In this document: one piece after another, positions 1 through 9,624 of the stretch
How positions within the stretch are numbered: the stretch's first letter is position 1
Layout of the letters: each line of letters opens with the position of its first letter
Assembly (NCBI GenBank): GCA_002731875.1
Contig: PCCY01000037.1
Location: 62,001 to 126,000 of the forward strand
DNA: 64,000 bases
Source: Roseobacter sp.
Lineage (GTDB): Bacteria; Pseudomonadota; Alphaproteobacteria; Rhodobacterales; Rhodobacteraceae
Reading direction: 5' to 3'
Notes under the pieces: model-generated
Databases searched by the model: none
The model's input: only the letters and a program-made list of their open reading frames with translations
Told to the model about the DNA's origin: nothing
Position numbers and translations under genes: made by a program

Positions 1-429
1 CAGGATGACCACGCCTGCGAAGCCCAGTGCGAAGCCAATGGATTTGGGCAGTGTCATGCGTTCGCCTGCCACGAAGAAATGTGCAAGTGGCAGGATGATC
101 AGACCGGTTGCAGCCATCGATACACCGGCGAAACCCGAGGTGACGTATTGCTGGCCCCACGCCAGCAGGGTGAAGGGCACCGCCGAGCTGGTCATGCCGA
201 TGAAAATGAGTGCAACAAAATCAGACGGTTTCGGGGCGGTGAGGAAAAGGCGGAATCCTTGAACCCGCCAGACCGTGATCATCAACGCTGCGGCAAGACC
301 GACCCGAAGTGCCGCGATCCAGAACGGCGGCATTTGTGTCAATGCGATTTCCGTCACCAAGAAGGTGCCGCCCCAAATGAAAGCCAGCAGAGCGATGATC
401 AGCCAACTGAGCGGGGTGATGTTCGGCAT
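1..429 (-). CDS. DMT/EamA-family transporter (3' end beyond window)
   Basis: Translating the minus strand from the ATG at 429 gives 143 residues that run off the window edge. The protein begins MPNITPLSWLIIALLAFIWG and is strongly hydrophobic, with at least four predicted membrane segments. The early WGGTF motif and the 'PFTLLAWGQQYV' stretch near the fourth helix are typical of EamA (drug/metabolite transporter) permeases, inner-membrane proteins usually about 290-300 residues long with ten helices. Only the first half is visible. The substrate cannot be inferred; members export amino acids, nucleobases or other metabolites. Confidence 0.85.
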   Translation of the reverse strand, partial: MPNITPLSWLIIALLAFIWGGTFLVTEIALTQMPPFWIAALRVGLAAALMITVWRVQGFRLFLTAPKPSDFVALIFIGMTSSAVPFTLLAWGQQYVTSGFAGVSMAATGLIILPLAHFFVAGERMTLPKSIGFALGFAGVVIL

Positions 430-492
430 GGTTCCGATTCAGTGGGCTTTGCTTCGCGCCGATGAAACGGCCCTGGCTGCGGTGCAGAAGTG

Positions 493-517
493 AAAAGGCC
501 CGGCGCGAAGCCGGGCC
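493..517 (-). terminator. Intrinsic terminator downstream of ilvC
   Basis: A perfect 8-bp stem (GGCCCGGC at 497-504 with GCCGGGCC at 510-517) encloses a 5-nt loop. On the minus strand it is followed directly by TTTTC, the form of a Rho-independent terminator. It sits about 20 nt past the ilvC stop codon and ahead of the transporter gene on the same strand. Confidence 0.85.
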
Positions 518-536
518 CTTTGCGGGTCAGGAGTGA

Positions 537-1691
<1,155 letters not shown>

Positions 1692-1693
1692 TC

Positions 1694-2149
1694 ATGCTTG
1701 ATGATCTTGATCGACGCATTTTACGCCATTGGCAGGCAGATGCCGGGTTAACCCCGGTGGATCTGGCGGATCTGGTCGGTTTGACCGCGGGCAAGGTGGC
1801 GCGGCGCATCGCGCGGATGCAGGAAGCCGGAATCGTCGAGGGTGTCGGTATGGTCGTGGATTGGGCCGCGCTTGGATACACTGTCGAGGTGTCGTTGCGG
1901 ATCACGTTGGACAAGACCCAGAGCAATGCGTTTGACAAATTCCTGGAGGCCGCGCGGAAGGTGGCCGAAGTGATCGAGATCCAGACCTTTCTTGGTCGCG
2001 TGGACGTGCGCTTGTCGATCATTGCGCGCGACATGGGACACTATCAGCAGATCTATCGCGGCGGCATACTGACGTTGCCGCATATCGCGGACATCGAGGC
2101 GCTGATGCATGTCGCGCGGATCAAGGCGGACGAGGCTTTGCCGTTATGA
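1694..2149 (+). CDS. Lrp/AsnC-family transcriptional regulator (first of a pair)
   Basis: The 151-residue protein has an N-terminal winged helix-turn-helix (MLDDLDRRILRHWQ, then LADLVGLTAGKVARRIARM) and a C-terminal RAM/AsnC ligand-binding half. A GTG at 1667 would add nine residues, but the ATG at 1694 is where Lrp proteins normally begin. The helix-turn-helix has 'AGKVARRI' where most relatives have a 'S.S.V.RRI' pattern. Its stop overlaps the next regulator's start by 4 nt, so the two are probably made together. It is transcribed away from ilvC, and Lrp proteins often sense amino acids, so a branched-chain or other amino-acid signal is plausible but not shown. Confidence 0.88.
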   Translation: MLDDLDRRILRHWQADAGLTPVDLADLVGLTAGKVARRIARMQEAGIVEGVGMVVDWAALGYTVEVSLRITLDKTQSNAFDKFLEAARKVAEVIEIQTFLGRVDVRLSIIARDMGHYQQIYRGGILTLPHIADIEALMHVARIKADEALPL

Positions 2150-2607
2150 TCGCGCTGGACGAGATCGACCGCAAGCTGATCCAGTCGCTGGCGCGGGATG
2201 CCACCCAGAGTGCGGGGGCTTTGGGACGGTATCTTGGATTATCGCAACCGGCGACGTGGCGCCGGATCAAGCGGTTGGAAAGCGCAGGTATCTTGCGCGG
2301 AAAGCGGCTGCGATTGAACCGGGAAGTCTTGGGTTTCGGGGTAACGGTGTTTTTGGGTGTCAAACTTGCGACAAAAGGCCACGTCAGTCTGGATGATTTC
2401 GAGCGCGCGGTCAGCGCCATCCCCGAGGTGCAGACGGTGGAGCACGTGCTGGGGCTTTATGACTATCGGTTAAGGGTGGTGGCGCGGGACCTGGCAGATT
2501 TTGAACGGGTGTTGCGACGTCGGATCATGACCCTGCCCGGCGCGGGGGCGGTCGAAGCCAACGTGTTGTTAAGCGAAGAACGACTGAGGGGGCCATTGGG
2601 CTCGTGA
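2146..2607 (+). CDS. Lrp/AsnC-family transcriptional regulator (second of a pair)
   Basis: A 153-residue Lrp/AsnC protein: helix-turn-helix at about residues 4-55 (IDRKLIQSLARDA, then LGRYLGLSQPATWRRIKRL) and a RAM domain ending in 'RRRIMTLPGAGAVEANVLLSEER'. It starts in an ATGA overlap with the upstream regulator. The two share an architecture but are clearly diverged, which fits either hetero-oligomers or two separate ligands. The aminotransferase gene begins about 50 nt downstream on the same strand. Confidence 0.9.
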   Translation: MIALDEIDRKLIQSLARDATQSAGALGRYLGLSQPATWRRIKRLESAGILRGKRLRLNREVLGFGVTVFLGVKLATKGHVSLDDFERAVSAIPEVQTVEHVLGLYDYRLRVVARDLADFERVLRRRIMTLPGAGAVEANVLLSEERLRGPLGS

Positions 2608-2608
2608 C

Positions 2609-2640
2609 TTTGGGTGGGCAAACGCTATGGTTCACCCAAA
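2609..2640. repeat. Inverted repeat between the Lrp pair and the aminotransferase
   Basis: TTTGGGTG (2609-2616) and CACCCAAA (2633-2640) form a perfect 8-bp inverted repeat separated by 16 nt, just after the second lrp stop and before the aminotransferase RBS (AGGAGA). It could be an operator or an RNA stem that affects translation. No T-tract follows, so it is not a standard terminator. Confidence 0.5.
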
Positions 2641-2656
2641 TCATTAGGAGAGACCC

Positions 2657-3784
2657 ATGCCTGCTTTGCTGAATACCGTCGATCCCGACGGGCTTGAAGA
2701 GTTTTCCGTCGTCTTCACGGATCGTTCGCTGAACCATATGAGCGCCGCGTTCCAGGGCGTTATGCGTGACATCAGTGCGATGCTGAAGAAAGTATACAAC
2801 GCCGAAGCTGTGGCTGTGGTACCGGGTGGCGGAACCTTTGGGATGGAGGCGGTTGCCCGCCAGTTTGCGCGCGGGGTCGAGGTGTTGGTCGTGCGCAATG
2901 GCTGGTTTTCCTATCGCTGGAGCCAGATCATCGAAAACGGGGACCTGACCGGAAAGGCGACCGTTCTCAAGGCAGGGATGCAGGGGAACAGTACGCCTGC
3001 ACCGTTTGCGCCCTGTCCCATCGACGAGGTGGTGGAAGCCATTCGTGTGCAAAAGCCCAAGGTCGTGTTTGCCCCGCATGTTGAAACGAGCGCGGGCGTC
3101 ATTCTGCCGGATGACTACGTCAAGCAGATGGCCGAGGCCGCCCATGAGGTAGGGGCGTTGATGGTGTTGGATAGTATCGCATCGGGGTGTGCCTGGGTGG
3201 ACATGGAGGCGCTCGGCATCGACGTACTGATCTCGGCCCCGCAAAAAGGTTGGAGCGCGTCGCCGTCGGCTGGGCTGGTAATGATGTCGGCGCGCGCAGT
3301 CGGGCGTCTAGCCGAGACGACTTCCGACAGCTTCGCACTCGATCTGGGTAAGTGGCACAGCATCATGCAGGCGTATGAGAACGGCGGCCATGCCTATCAT
3401 TCGACTATGCCCACCGATGCGCTGCGCGGTTTTCGCGATGCCATGAAAGAAACCCAGGCATACGGCTTTGATCGCCTCAAGGAGGCGCAGTGGCGCTTGG
3501 GTGACGGCGTACGGAAGATGCTGGCGGAACGCGGTGTCACATCGGTTGCCGCGGAAGGGTACGGGGCACCGGGTGTGGTTGTGAGCTATACCGATGATCC
3601 GTCAGTTCAAAACGGTAAGGCGTTCGCGGCAGAAGGGATGCAGATTGCCGCAGGCGTGCCGCTGATGTGCGACGAGCCAGCGGATTTCCAGACATTTCGT
3701 CTAGGGTTGTTCGGATTGGACAAGCTCTATGATGTCGATGCAACGCTCGGGCGGTTGGCGAGGGTCATCGACAAGGTGTTATAG
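2657..3784 (+). CDS. Class V PLP-dependent aminotransferase (serine/alanine-glyoxylate type)
   Basis: The 375-residue enzyme has the fold-type I class V layout. A PGGGTFGMEA phosphate-binding loop lies near residues 56-65, the cofactor-ring aspartate D172 is in 'VLDSIASG', and the Schiff-base lysine K197 is in 'SAPQKGW'. Relatives transfer the amino group of alanine or serine to glyoxylate or pyruvate, and the exact pair cannot be read from sequence. The ATG at 2657 follows AGGAGA at good spacing. It is the third gene of a likely operon with two Lrp regulators, suggesting amino-acid-responsive control. It ends 20 nt from the convergent ubiH-like gene. Confidence 0.88.
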   Translation: MPALLNTVDPDGLEEFSVVFTDRSLNHMSAAFQGVMRDISAMLKKVYNAEAVAVVPGGGTFGMEAVARQFARGVEVLVVRNGWFSYRWSQIIENGDLTGKATVLKAGMQGNSTPAPFAPCPIDEVVEAIRVQKPKVVFAPHVETSAGVILPDDYVKQMAEAAHEVGALMVLDSIASGCAWVDMEALGIDVLISAPQKGWSASPSAGLVMMSARAVGRLAETTSDSFALDLGKWHSIMQAYENGGHAYHSTMPTDALRGFRDAMKETQAYGFDRLKEAQWRLGDGVRKMLAERGVTSVAAEGYGAPGVVVSYTDDPSVQNGKAFAAEGMQIAAGVPLMCDEPADFQTFRLGLFGLDKLYDVDATLGRLARVIDKVL

Positions 3785-3804
3785 GTTTCAATGCATGCGA
3801 TGGG

Positions 3805-5007
3805 TCAGCCCCGGCGCATGCCCAAACCCATCTGCATCAGCATCTTGCGCACCGGTGCTGCTGCATAAAGCGTATTCAGGCCGGCTGCGCGGACGTCGCG
3901 GGCCAACGGCGCTTTGGCCTGACTGGCGCGGTTCAACATGTCAATGCCGCGCACCCGCAACAGGACATCGGCGTGGCGCGTCTTGTGATAGGCATCAAGC
4001 ATCGCCTGGCTGCCGAGGTTTTCCGAATCCGCCCGGGCAAGATCAAGCAGGGTTTCCACATCTTTCAGCGACATATTCAGCCCCTGCGCGCCGATTGGCG
4101 GCACCACATGCGCAGCCTCGGCGATCAAGGCAAGCCGCTCGGCTGACATCCGCGCCGCATGCTGGCTGATCACGGGCCACACGGCGCGTGGGCTGACGAT
4201 GGTCAGCGGTCCGAAAAGATGGCAACTGCGCTGCGATGCTGCTGAGGAAAACGCGTCGGCATCCAGCGACATCCGTTTCAGGGAGGCAGCGCCGTCATCC
4301 ATCCACACCACCGCAGAACAGGGCGTGCCATCGCGGTCGGGCAAAGGGACAAGCGTGAACGGCCCGCCAGTGCGGTGTATTTCGGTGGACACATTTTCAT
4401 GTGGGATCGGATGCGTCGCGCTAAAGACAATCGCCTTTTGGCCATAGCTGTGTCTTGTCACCGGGATGCCCGCGGCGTTGCGCATCGGACTGTCGCGCCC
4501 ATCTGCCGCAACGACCAGGCGCGCTTCGACCCGGTTGCCATCGCTGAGCCCGACTTTCGCCCCGGTCGTACGGGTGAAAAGGGATGTCGTGCTGACCCCC
4601 GGGCGGAAGTCCACGTTGGGTAGCTCGGAAAACCGATCAAGCAGTGCGCGGCGCAGCAGCCAGTTGGGGAAATTCCAGCCGAAAGGTTGCTCCGAAATGT
4701 CGGCGGCGTCGAACTCGCGCGTGGTCCGAGGCACCATATCGGGGCCCCCGGCGTCCACGACCCGCATGATTTGCAAAGGTGCTGCGTGATCTTGCAGATG
4801 GTTCCAGATGCCCGCGCTTTCGAGAACGCGGCGAGCAGGTTGCAGCATCGCGGTCGAACGCATGTCGGCACCTTGGGCGGCACCGTCGGTAACCGGGGCC
4901 GCGGGATCAACGCAAATGACGTCAAACCCCGCATTCCCGAAAGCTGCGGCTGCGGCAAGCCCGGCGATGCCACCGCCAGAGATGAGGATATCGCACTTCA
5001 TGTTCAT
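3805..5007 (-). CDS. UbiH/UbiF/COQ6-family FAD-dependent hydroxylase
   Basis: A 400-residue flavoprotein monooxygenase of the ubiquinone-hydroxylase family. It has an N-terminal Rossmann motif (SGGGIAGLAAA, residues 10-20) and the FAD-binding 'AEAAHVVPPIGAQGLNMSLKD' region near residue 290. The family adds ring hydroxyls during ubiquinone synthesis, usually membrane-associated. Which position this member modifies (C5, C6 or C1) cannot be read here. A second in-frame ATG lies two codons in. The gene begins 9 nt after the HAD gene on the same strand, so the two are probably co-transcribed. Confidence 0.9.
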   Translation of the reverse strand: MNMKCDILISGGGIAGLAAAAAFGNAGFDVICVDPAAPVTDGAAQGADMRSTAMLQPARRVLESAGIWNHLQDHAAPLQIMRVVDAGGPDMVPRTTREFDAADISEQPFGWNFPNWLLRRALLDRFSELPNVDFRPGVSTTSLFTRTTGAKVGLSDGNRVEARLVVAADGRDSPMRNAAGIPVTRHSYGQKAIVFSATHPIPHENVSTEIHRTGGPFTLVPLPDRDGTPCSAVVWMDDGAASLKRMSLDADAFSSAASQRSCHLFGPLTIVSPRAVWPVISQHAARMSAERLALIAEAAHVVPPIGAQGLNMSLKDVETLLDLARADSENLGSQAMLDAYHKTRHADVLLRVRGIDMLNRASQAKAPLARDVRAAGLNTLYAAAPVRKMLMQMGLGMRRG

Positions 5008-5016
5008 GCCTGCCAG

Positions 5017-5664
5017 TTAGCCCGTGATCCGTTTAAGAAAAGTGCCAAGATCGTCGGTATGAAAATGAATGTGGTCGGCAGGGGCCGCAACGGGGGCGAC
5101 ATGGACCGTGCCCATACCCATTTCATGTGGTGCGATCAAGTTGCGGGGGTCGTCCTCGAACATCACGGCACACGAAGGGTCCAGCGCATCCAAGGCAAAC
5201 ACCGTATCAAAAGCAGCGCGTTCAGGTTTAGGGAGGAAACCCGCATTTTCAACTCCATAAACTGCCTGAAACAGGCCATCGAGCCCACGAGCGGCGATGA
5301 CACGTTCAGCATAACGCGCCGTCCCGTTGGTATAGACGATGCAGCGTCCGGGCAGGGCCTTGATCCGGGCGGCGAGATTCGGGTCAGGGACAAGTGCCTC
5401 GAACGAGATTTCGTGCACGTCGTGTAGATACGGCCCAGGGTCAAGATCATGTTCGCGCATCAGCCCGGCGAGTGTGGTGCCGTAGGTGTGCCAATAATGG
5501 GTGCGCAGATGGTTAGCGCGTGCCTGATCGACGCCAAGCGCTTCCATCACCCATCGCGTCATCCGTACCTCGATCTGGTCGAATAGTCGCGCTGACGGCG
5601 GGTATAGCGTATTGTCGAGGTCAAAAACCCAAGTGTTTACATGTGAAAAGGCTGACTGTGGCAT
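5017..5664 (-). CDS. HAD-type pyrimidine 5'-nucleotidase
   Basis: The 215-residue HAD phosphatase has the catalytic motif DLDNTLYP (nucleophile D15, acid D17), the 'VYTNGT' motif II and the 'FEDDPRNL' motif IV. The 'FDLDNTLYPPSARLF' wording is typical of alphaproteobacterial pyrimidine 5'-nucleotidases, which dephosphorylate UMP/CMP-type nucleotides. The frame extends ten codons further to a TTG at 5694, but the ATG at 5664 is preferred on codon quality and family N-terminus. It is followed closely by the UbiH-type gene. Confidence 0.88.
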   Translation of the reverse strand: MPQSAFSHVNTWVFDLDNTLYPPSARLFDQIEVRMTRWVMEALGVDQARANHLRTHYWHTYGTTLAGLMREHDLDPGPYLHDVHEISFEALVPDPNLAARIKALPGRCIVYTNGTARYAERVIAARGLDGLFQAVYGVENAGFLPKPERAAFDTVFALDALDPSCAVMFEDDPRNLIAPHEMGMGTVHVAPVAAPADHIHFHTDDLGTFLKRITG

Positions 5665-5763
5665 GGCGCTTTGGTACGCTGGCTGTGACGCCAACGCAAG
5701 ATCGTGGGCTTGCGCAAATTCCCGTCGTGGGTAAGGTGCTGTGATCCTTTTGAAAGTGAACTG

Positions 5764-6417
5764 ATGACAGCCCCGCGACCCGGACCGACAGACGCATACA
5801 CCATGATTTTGGATGCTATCGACGTAGGCACCTACCGCCCCGGTGACAGGTTGGTGGAAAGCGAATTGGCCGACCGGTTCGGAGTGTCACGGACCCCTAT
5901 TCGCGAAGCGTTGCAGCGGCTAGAAACACAATCCTTGTTGTCGCGTGACGGGCGCAGCCTGATTGTCGCGTCGTTGGACCACAATCAGATGGCGGAGCTA
6001 TACGTGGTACGAGGAGAACTGGAGGGGTTGGCGGCCCGGCTCGCGGCGCGACATGCGACGGCCGAGGAAGTACGGGTTTTACGTGAGATGGTCGAGGAGG
6101 ATGACGCGTTGCGCGATAATCCGGCAGCACTGGCACGTGCCAATCGACGGTTTCACAAGCAAATACACTTGGCATCCCACAACCGCTATCTGGTGCAGCA
6201 GCTTGATCTTGTGCACCGGTCGATGGCCCTGATGGCGACATCTTCACTGGCCGTCCACGGGCGCGGTGCAATTGCACAGGATGAACATGACAACATCGTC
6301 AAGATGATCGAACAGCGCAATGAAGACGGCGCTGATGAAGCGCTGAGACTGCACATATCGGTCGCCTTCATGACCCGGCTCAAGCAGGACGCCGCACGTC
6401 GCAAGGAAGAAGGCTAG
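5764..6417 (+). CDS. GntR-family (FadR/FCD type) transcriptional regulator
   Basis: A 217-residue regulator with an N-terminal winged helix-turn-helix ('YRPGDRLVESELADRFGVSRTPIREALQRLE', about residues 24-54) and a C-terminal helical FCD ligand domain. The FCD histidines that normally bind metal are seen in 'RRFHKQIH' and 'EHDNIV'. The frame opens earlier at a GTG (5704), but the ATG at 5764 gives the expected N-terminus. It is divergent from the nucleotidase gene. Its stop overlaps that of the convergent glycosyltransferase gene by 4 nt. The effector is unknown. Confidence 0.92.
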   Translation: MTAPRPGPTDAYTMILDAIDVGTYRPGDRLVESELADRFGVSRTPIREALQRLETQSLLSRDGRSLIVASLDHNQMAELYVVRGELEGLAARLAARHATAEEVRVLREMVEEDDALRDNPAALARANRRFHKQIHLASHNRYLVQQLDLVHRSMALMATSSLAVHGRGAIAQDEHDNIVKMIEQRNEDGADEALRLHISVAFMTRLKQDAARRKEEG

Positions 6418-8324
6418 GGCAAAGACGTTGACGGTGTAGGCCCTGATACGCAAGGGGGCTGGCCCAATCCATGCTGGGTCTTGTCCCAGTAGAATGGTAT
6501 TACGATAAACTCGTAAAGCGCTTTATACGCTGCAAAAGTGCCCAGTATAAAGTAAATCGGCAGCGTTACGGCCCACGGCAGCAGGTGGCGATGCTCGGTC
6601 CCTGAAACGGCCTTCAAGGCAATCGCGATATTGAGCAGTTCAGCGAAAACGAAAAAGCTGAACAGCCCCATCAAGACACCGGTGCCCAAGGTGGTTTCGA
6701 TGGGGTGGACCATACCCGCAAATGTCAGGCAGAAAGACCACAGCAACGGCGCGGCGATGAACTGACTGAATGTAGCGAAAAACAGGGTCTGAATGCCTAT
6801 GAACCGGATAACCCCCACCTCTTTGATCAGCCGTCGGGGGGCGCGCATATGTACACACCACGTGATCAAGAACCCCTTTAGCCAACGCGATCTTTGCTTG
6901 ATCCAGGGCCACGCCCGGAAATTTGCCTCTTCGTAGGTGACGGTAGGCATCAAGGTGGTCTTGAAGCCGTGCCGCGCCAGCCTTACACCGAGGTCGGCAT
7001 CCTCGGTGACGTTATGCGCATCCCATCCGCGAAGCTGCTCAAGAATGTCGCGGCGAAAAAACAAGGTGGTGCCCCCCAAAGGGATAACCATTCCCAACCG
7101 GGCAATGCCCGGCAGCACAACGCGCCACCACGCTGCGTATTCAATCGTGAAACAGCGCGAAATCCAGTTAGTACGGGCGTTATAATAATCGAGCACCCCC
7201 TGAACGCAGGCGATATCATCCGGCGCTTGGGCAAAATATTCAACAACGCGGTCGATCTGGTCGATTTCGGGCGCATCCTCGGCATCCCATACGCCGATGA
7301 TAGTCCCGCTGCAAAAATCCAAGGCATAGTTCAGCGCGCGCGGCTTTGTGCGTAGACGTCCTGCCTGCGGCACCTCGATCACTTCGAACCATGGAGGTAA
7401 CGTCGTACGCGCGATGGTATCGCGCGTCAGCGTGTCTCCTTCTTCGAGAACCAAGACGATTTGCAGCAAGGCCTTGGGATACCTGAGGCGCGATAGCCGC
7501 GCAATCAGCGCGGTCGCTATTTCTTCTTCTTGAAACAGCGGCACAAGAACCGATACCTTTGGCAACCTTGACCGAGGTATATCGCCAAGCCGCGATCGTT
7601 TTTCCGGCGGGGCGGACAGAAACGTTTTTGCAAAAAAGGCGAGGCTGCGCAAAGTTACCGTCATGATGCTGGTTAGCAGTGCCCCCAGGATCAAAACGGT
7701 AAAGGTCCATGCGGGGTGCCACATTGCAAGGCTCGCCAATATCGCCAGAGTCATGATTGCCCACCCTGAACGATGATGGGATCGGCCCTGCCAAATGCGG
7801 CAGCTTTCATCCAAAGCGACTCTGGAGCCGGCACGGCATGCCAGTTCTTGCCCGTAAAGGGCCGATATCTGCTGGTTTATCTGGGATTTCCTGGCGACCA
7901 CAGGCAGATAGCTGTTCCCCGCGCGAGCAAGGCGATCAACGACGTCGTCAAATCTGTCTGGCTGATCGGTGGCAACCAGAATGGTTTTTCCCAACTTGGA
8001 CCACGGCACGACGCCAAATTTTAAACAGTCCAGCCCGTTCATGTGGCCGGCCATGTCAGGCCTCGGCGGAGTTTCGTTCAAGTCAACCAGTTGTAGATGA
8101 TGTTGAGCAGCAAGCGCCTGTGTAACGTCGTCTTCCGAGAGCAGGTGCCGGGCGATCAGAAGCTCACCCAGCGGCGCGTCACAGTACCGTTGTTCAGCCA
8201 ATGCGCACAAAAGATCCGGTTGTTGAATGACGCCCGCATCAACCAACATGCGCCCGATAGGGACGCGGTTCTTATTCGTTCTCGCCGGTGTCGGGGCAGG
8301 GAATTCCAGACCAAGGTTGCTCAA
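6414..8324 (-). CDS. Membrane glycosyltransferase (GT2) with N-terminal MshEN domain
   Basis: A 636-residue inner-membrane protein. Residues 22-45 and 51-74 are two copies of the 24-residue MshEN motif (x-[IL]-G-x2-L-[VI]-x5-L/I-x4-[LV]-x2-AL-x2-Q), the form known to bind cyclic di-GMP. Two membrane segments follow (about 186-225), then a family 2 glycosyltransferase domain (255-485) with DAED (347-350), TED (440-442) and QRSRW (477-481). Three or more C-terminal membrane segments complete it. This is the kit of processive exopolysaccharide synthases such as NfrB and PgaC. The start is TTG at 8324, chosen because GGGAGGAG lies 8 nt upstream. A perfect CtrA box lies further upstream. The sugar product is unknown. 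Confidence 0.88.
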   Translation of the reverse strand: MSNLGLEFPAPTPARTNKNRVPIGRMLVDAGVIQQPDLLCALAEQRYCDAPLGELLIARHLLSEDDVTQALAAQHHLQLVDLNETPPRPDMAGHMNGLDCLKFGVVPWSKLGKTILVATDQPDRFDDVVDRLARAGNSYLPVVARKSQINQQISALYGQELACRAGSRVALDESCRIWQGRSHHRSGWAIMTLAILASLAMWHPAWTFTVLILGALLTSIMTVTLRSLAFFAKTFLSAPPEKRSRLGDIPRSRLPKVSVLVPLFQEEEIATALIARLSRLRYPKALLQIVLVLEEGDTLTRDTIARTTLPPWFEVIEVPQAGRLRTKPRALNYALDFCSGTIIGVWDAEDAPEIDQIDRVVEYFAQAPDDIACVQGVLDYYNARTNWISRCFTIEYAAWWRVVLPGIARLGMVIPLGGTTLFFRRDILEQLRGWDAHNVTEDADLGVRLARHGFKTTLMPTVTYEEANFRAWPWIKQRSRWLKGFLITWCVHMRAPRRLIKEVGVIRFIGIQTLFFATFSQFIAAPLLWSFCLTFAGMVHPIETTLGTGVLMGLFSFFVFAELLNIAIALKAVSGTEHRHLLPWAVTLPIYFILGTFAAYKALYEFIVIPFYWDKTQHGLGQPPCVSGPTPSTSLP

Positions 8325-8372
8325 CTTCAGAACTCCTCCCTTTAGGGTGAGAACGAAGATGGCAAAAGGTGT

Positions 8373-8387
8373 TTAACCGAAGCTTAA
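8373..8387. promoter_or_regulatory. CtrA-type box upstream of the glycosyltransferase
   Basis: TTAA-CCGAAGC-TTAA is an exact match to the CtrA consensus TTAA-N7-TTAA. It lies about 50 nt upstream of the TTG start of the GT2/MshEN gene and about 25 nt past the carA stop codon. CtrA is the alphaproteobacterial cell-cycle and motility response regulator. Binding here is inferred from the match alone. Confidence 0.6.
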
Positions 8388-8409
8388 CGACCGATAAAGG
8401 AGGCGCGCG

Positions 8410-9582
8410 TCACTCCGCCGACTGGGTGGCGCGTTCTGCCATCGCTGAAGCAAAACGTTCAAACAGGTAAAAACTGTCCTGAGGGCCGGGGCTTGCTTCG
8501 GGGTGGTGTTGAACGGACCAAACGGGACGACCCTCCATGCGGATACCGCAGTTCGACCCGTCAAACAAAGAGCGATGGGTTTCCACCACGCCGGAAGGAA
8601 GCGTTTGCGCATCGACGGCAAACCCGTGGTTCATCGATGTGATCTCGACCTTGCCAGTCTCCATGTCCTTGACCGGATGGTTGGCCCCGTGGTGGCCGTG
8701 GCTCATCTTGACCGTTCGGCCCCCCAATGCGAGGGCAAGCATCTGGTGACCCAGGCAGATCCCGAACACGGGCAGATCGGTCTTTTCGATCACTTCCTTG
8801 ATCATCGGCACGGCGTAAACGCCCGTCGCGGCCGGATCACCCGGTCCGTTGGACAGGAAAACGCCATCAGGCTTATAGGCCATAATGTCATCGTAGGTGG
8901 CCGTCGCCGGTAGCACGGTCACATCACATCCCGCCGATGCCAGACAGCGCAGGATGTTGCGCTTGGCACCGTAATCGATTGCAACAACCTTGTGCGCAGC
9001 ATTGGTCTGGGCCGGGTACCCGTCGGGCCATGCCCACCGCATCTCGTTCCAGCGATAGGATTGCTTGCAGCTTACATCCTTGGCCAGATCCATTCCTTCG
9101 AGCCCGGCGAAACGGCGTGCCGCCGCAACCAGCGCTTCGGCGTCAATATCGCCATCGGGCGCGTGGACAAGCGCCGCGTGAGGTGCGCCTTGCTGGCGAA
9201 TGGCGCGGGTCAGACGGCGGGTATCGATACCGCCAATGGCTATACGGCCACGCGCGGCCAACCAGTCGGCCAAGGGCTGGATAGTGCGCCAGTTGCTGGG
9301 GTCGGTGGGCATCCACTTCACGACCATACCAGCGGCGACCGGATCACCGGTTTCGTCGTCATCAAGGTTGGTGCCGGTGTTGCCGATATGCGGGAAAGTA
9401 AAGGTCACGATCTGGCCGGCATATGACGGGTCAGTCATGATTTCCTGATATCCGGTCATCGCTGTATTGAAGCAAAGCTCGGCCACGGTTTGCCCGGTTG
9501 CACCAAACCCTGTGCCGTAAAAAAGCGATCCGTCCGCAAGAGCCAGGCAGGCGGTCGGACGAGAAGATGTAGACACGGTCAT
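8410..9582 (-). CDS. carA: Carbamoyl-phosphate synthase, glutamine-hydrolysing small subunit
   Basis: CarA hydrolyses glutamine and channels ammonia to CarB, making carbamoyl phosphate for arginine and pyrimidine synthesis. The 390-residue product has the N-terminal CPSase small-chain domain (residues about 10-140, with 'NTAMTGYQEIMTDPSY') and a C-terminal class I amidotransferase domain. The catalytic triad is C276 in 'GICLGHQM' with H360 and E362 in 'HHPEASPGP'. The ATG at 9582 has GGAGG upstream. carB is not in the window. Confidence 0.97.
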   Translation of the reverse strand: MTVSTSSRPTACLALADGSLFYGTGFGATGQTVAELCFNTAMTGYQEIMTDPSYAGQIVTFTFPHIGNTGTNLDDDETGDPVAAGMVVKWMPTDPSNWRTIQPLADWLAARGRIAIGGIDTRRLTRAIRQQGAPHAALVHAPDGDIDAEALVAAARRFAGLEGMDLAKDVSCKQSYRWNEMRWAWPDGYPAQTNAAHKVVAIDYGAKRNILRCLASAGCDVTVLPATATYDDIMAYKPDGVFLSNGPGDPAATGVYAVPMIKEVIEKTDLPVFGICLGHQMLALALGGRTVKMSHGHHGANHPVKDMETGKVEITSMNHGFAVDAQTLPSGVVETHRSLFDGSNCGIRMEGRPVWSVQHHPEASPGPQDSFYLFERFASAMAERATQSAE

Positions 9583-9624
9583 GGGAGGGCCTCCAGTGGC
9601 AGAGATGTGGAGCTAAACGGGGGC

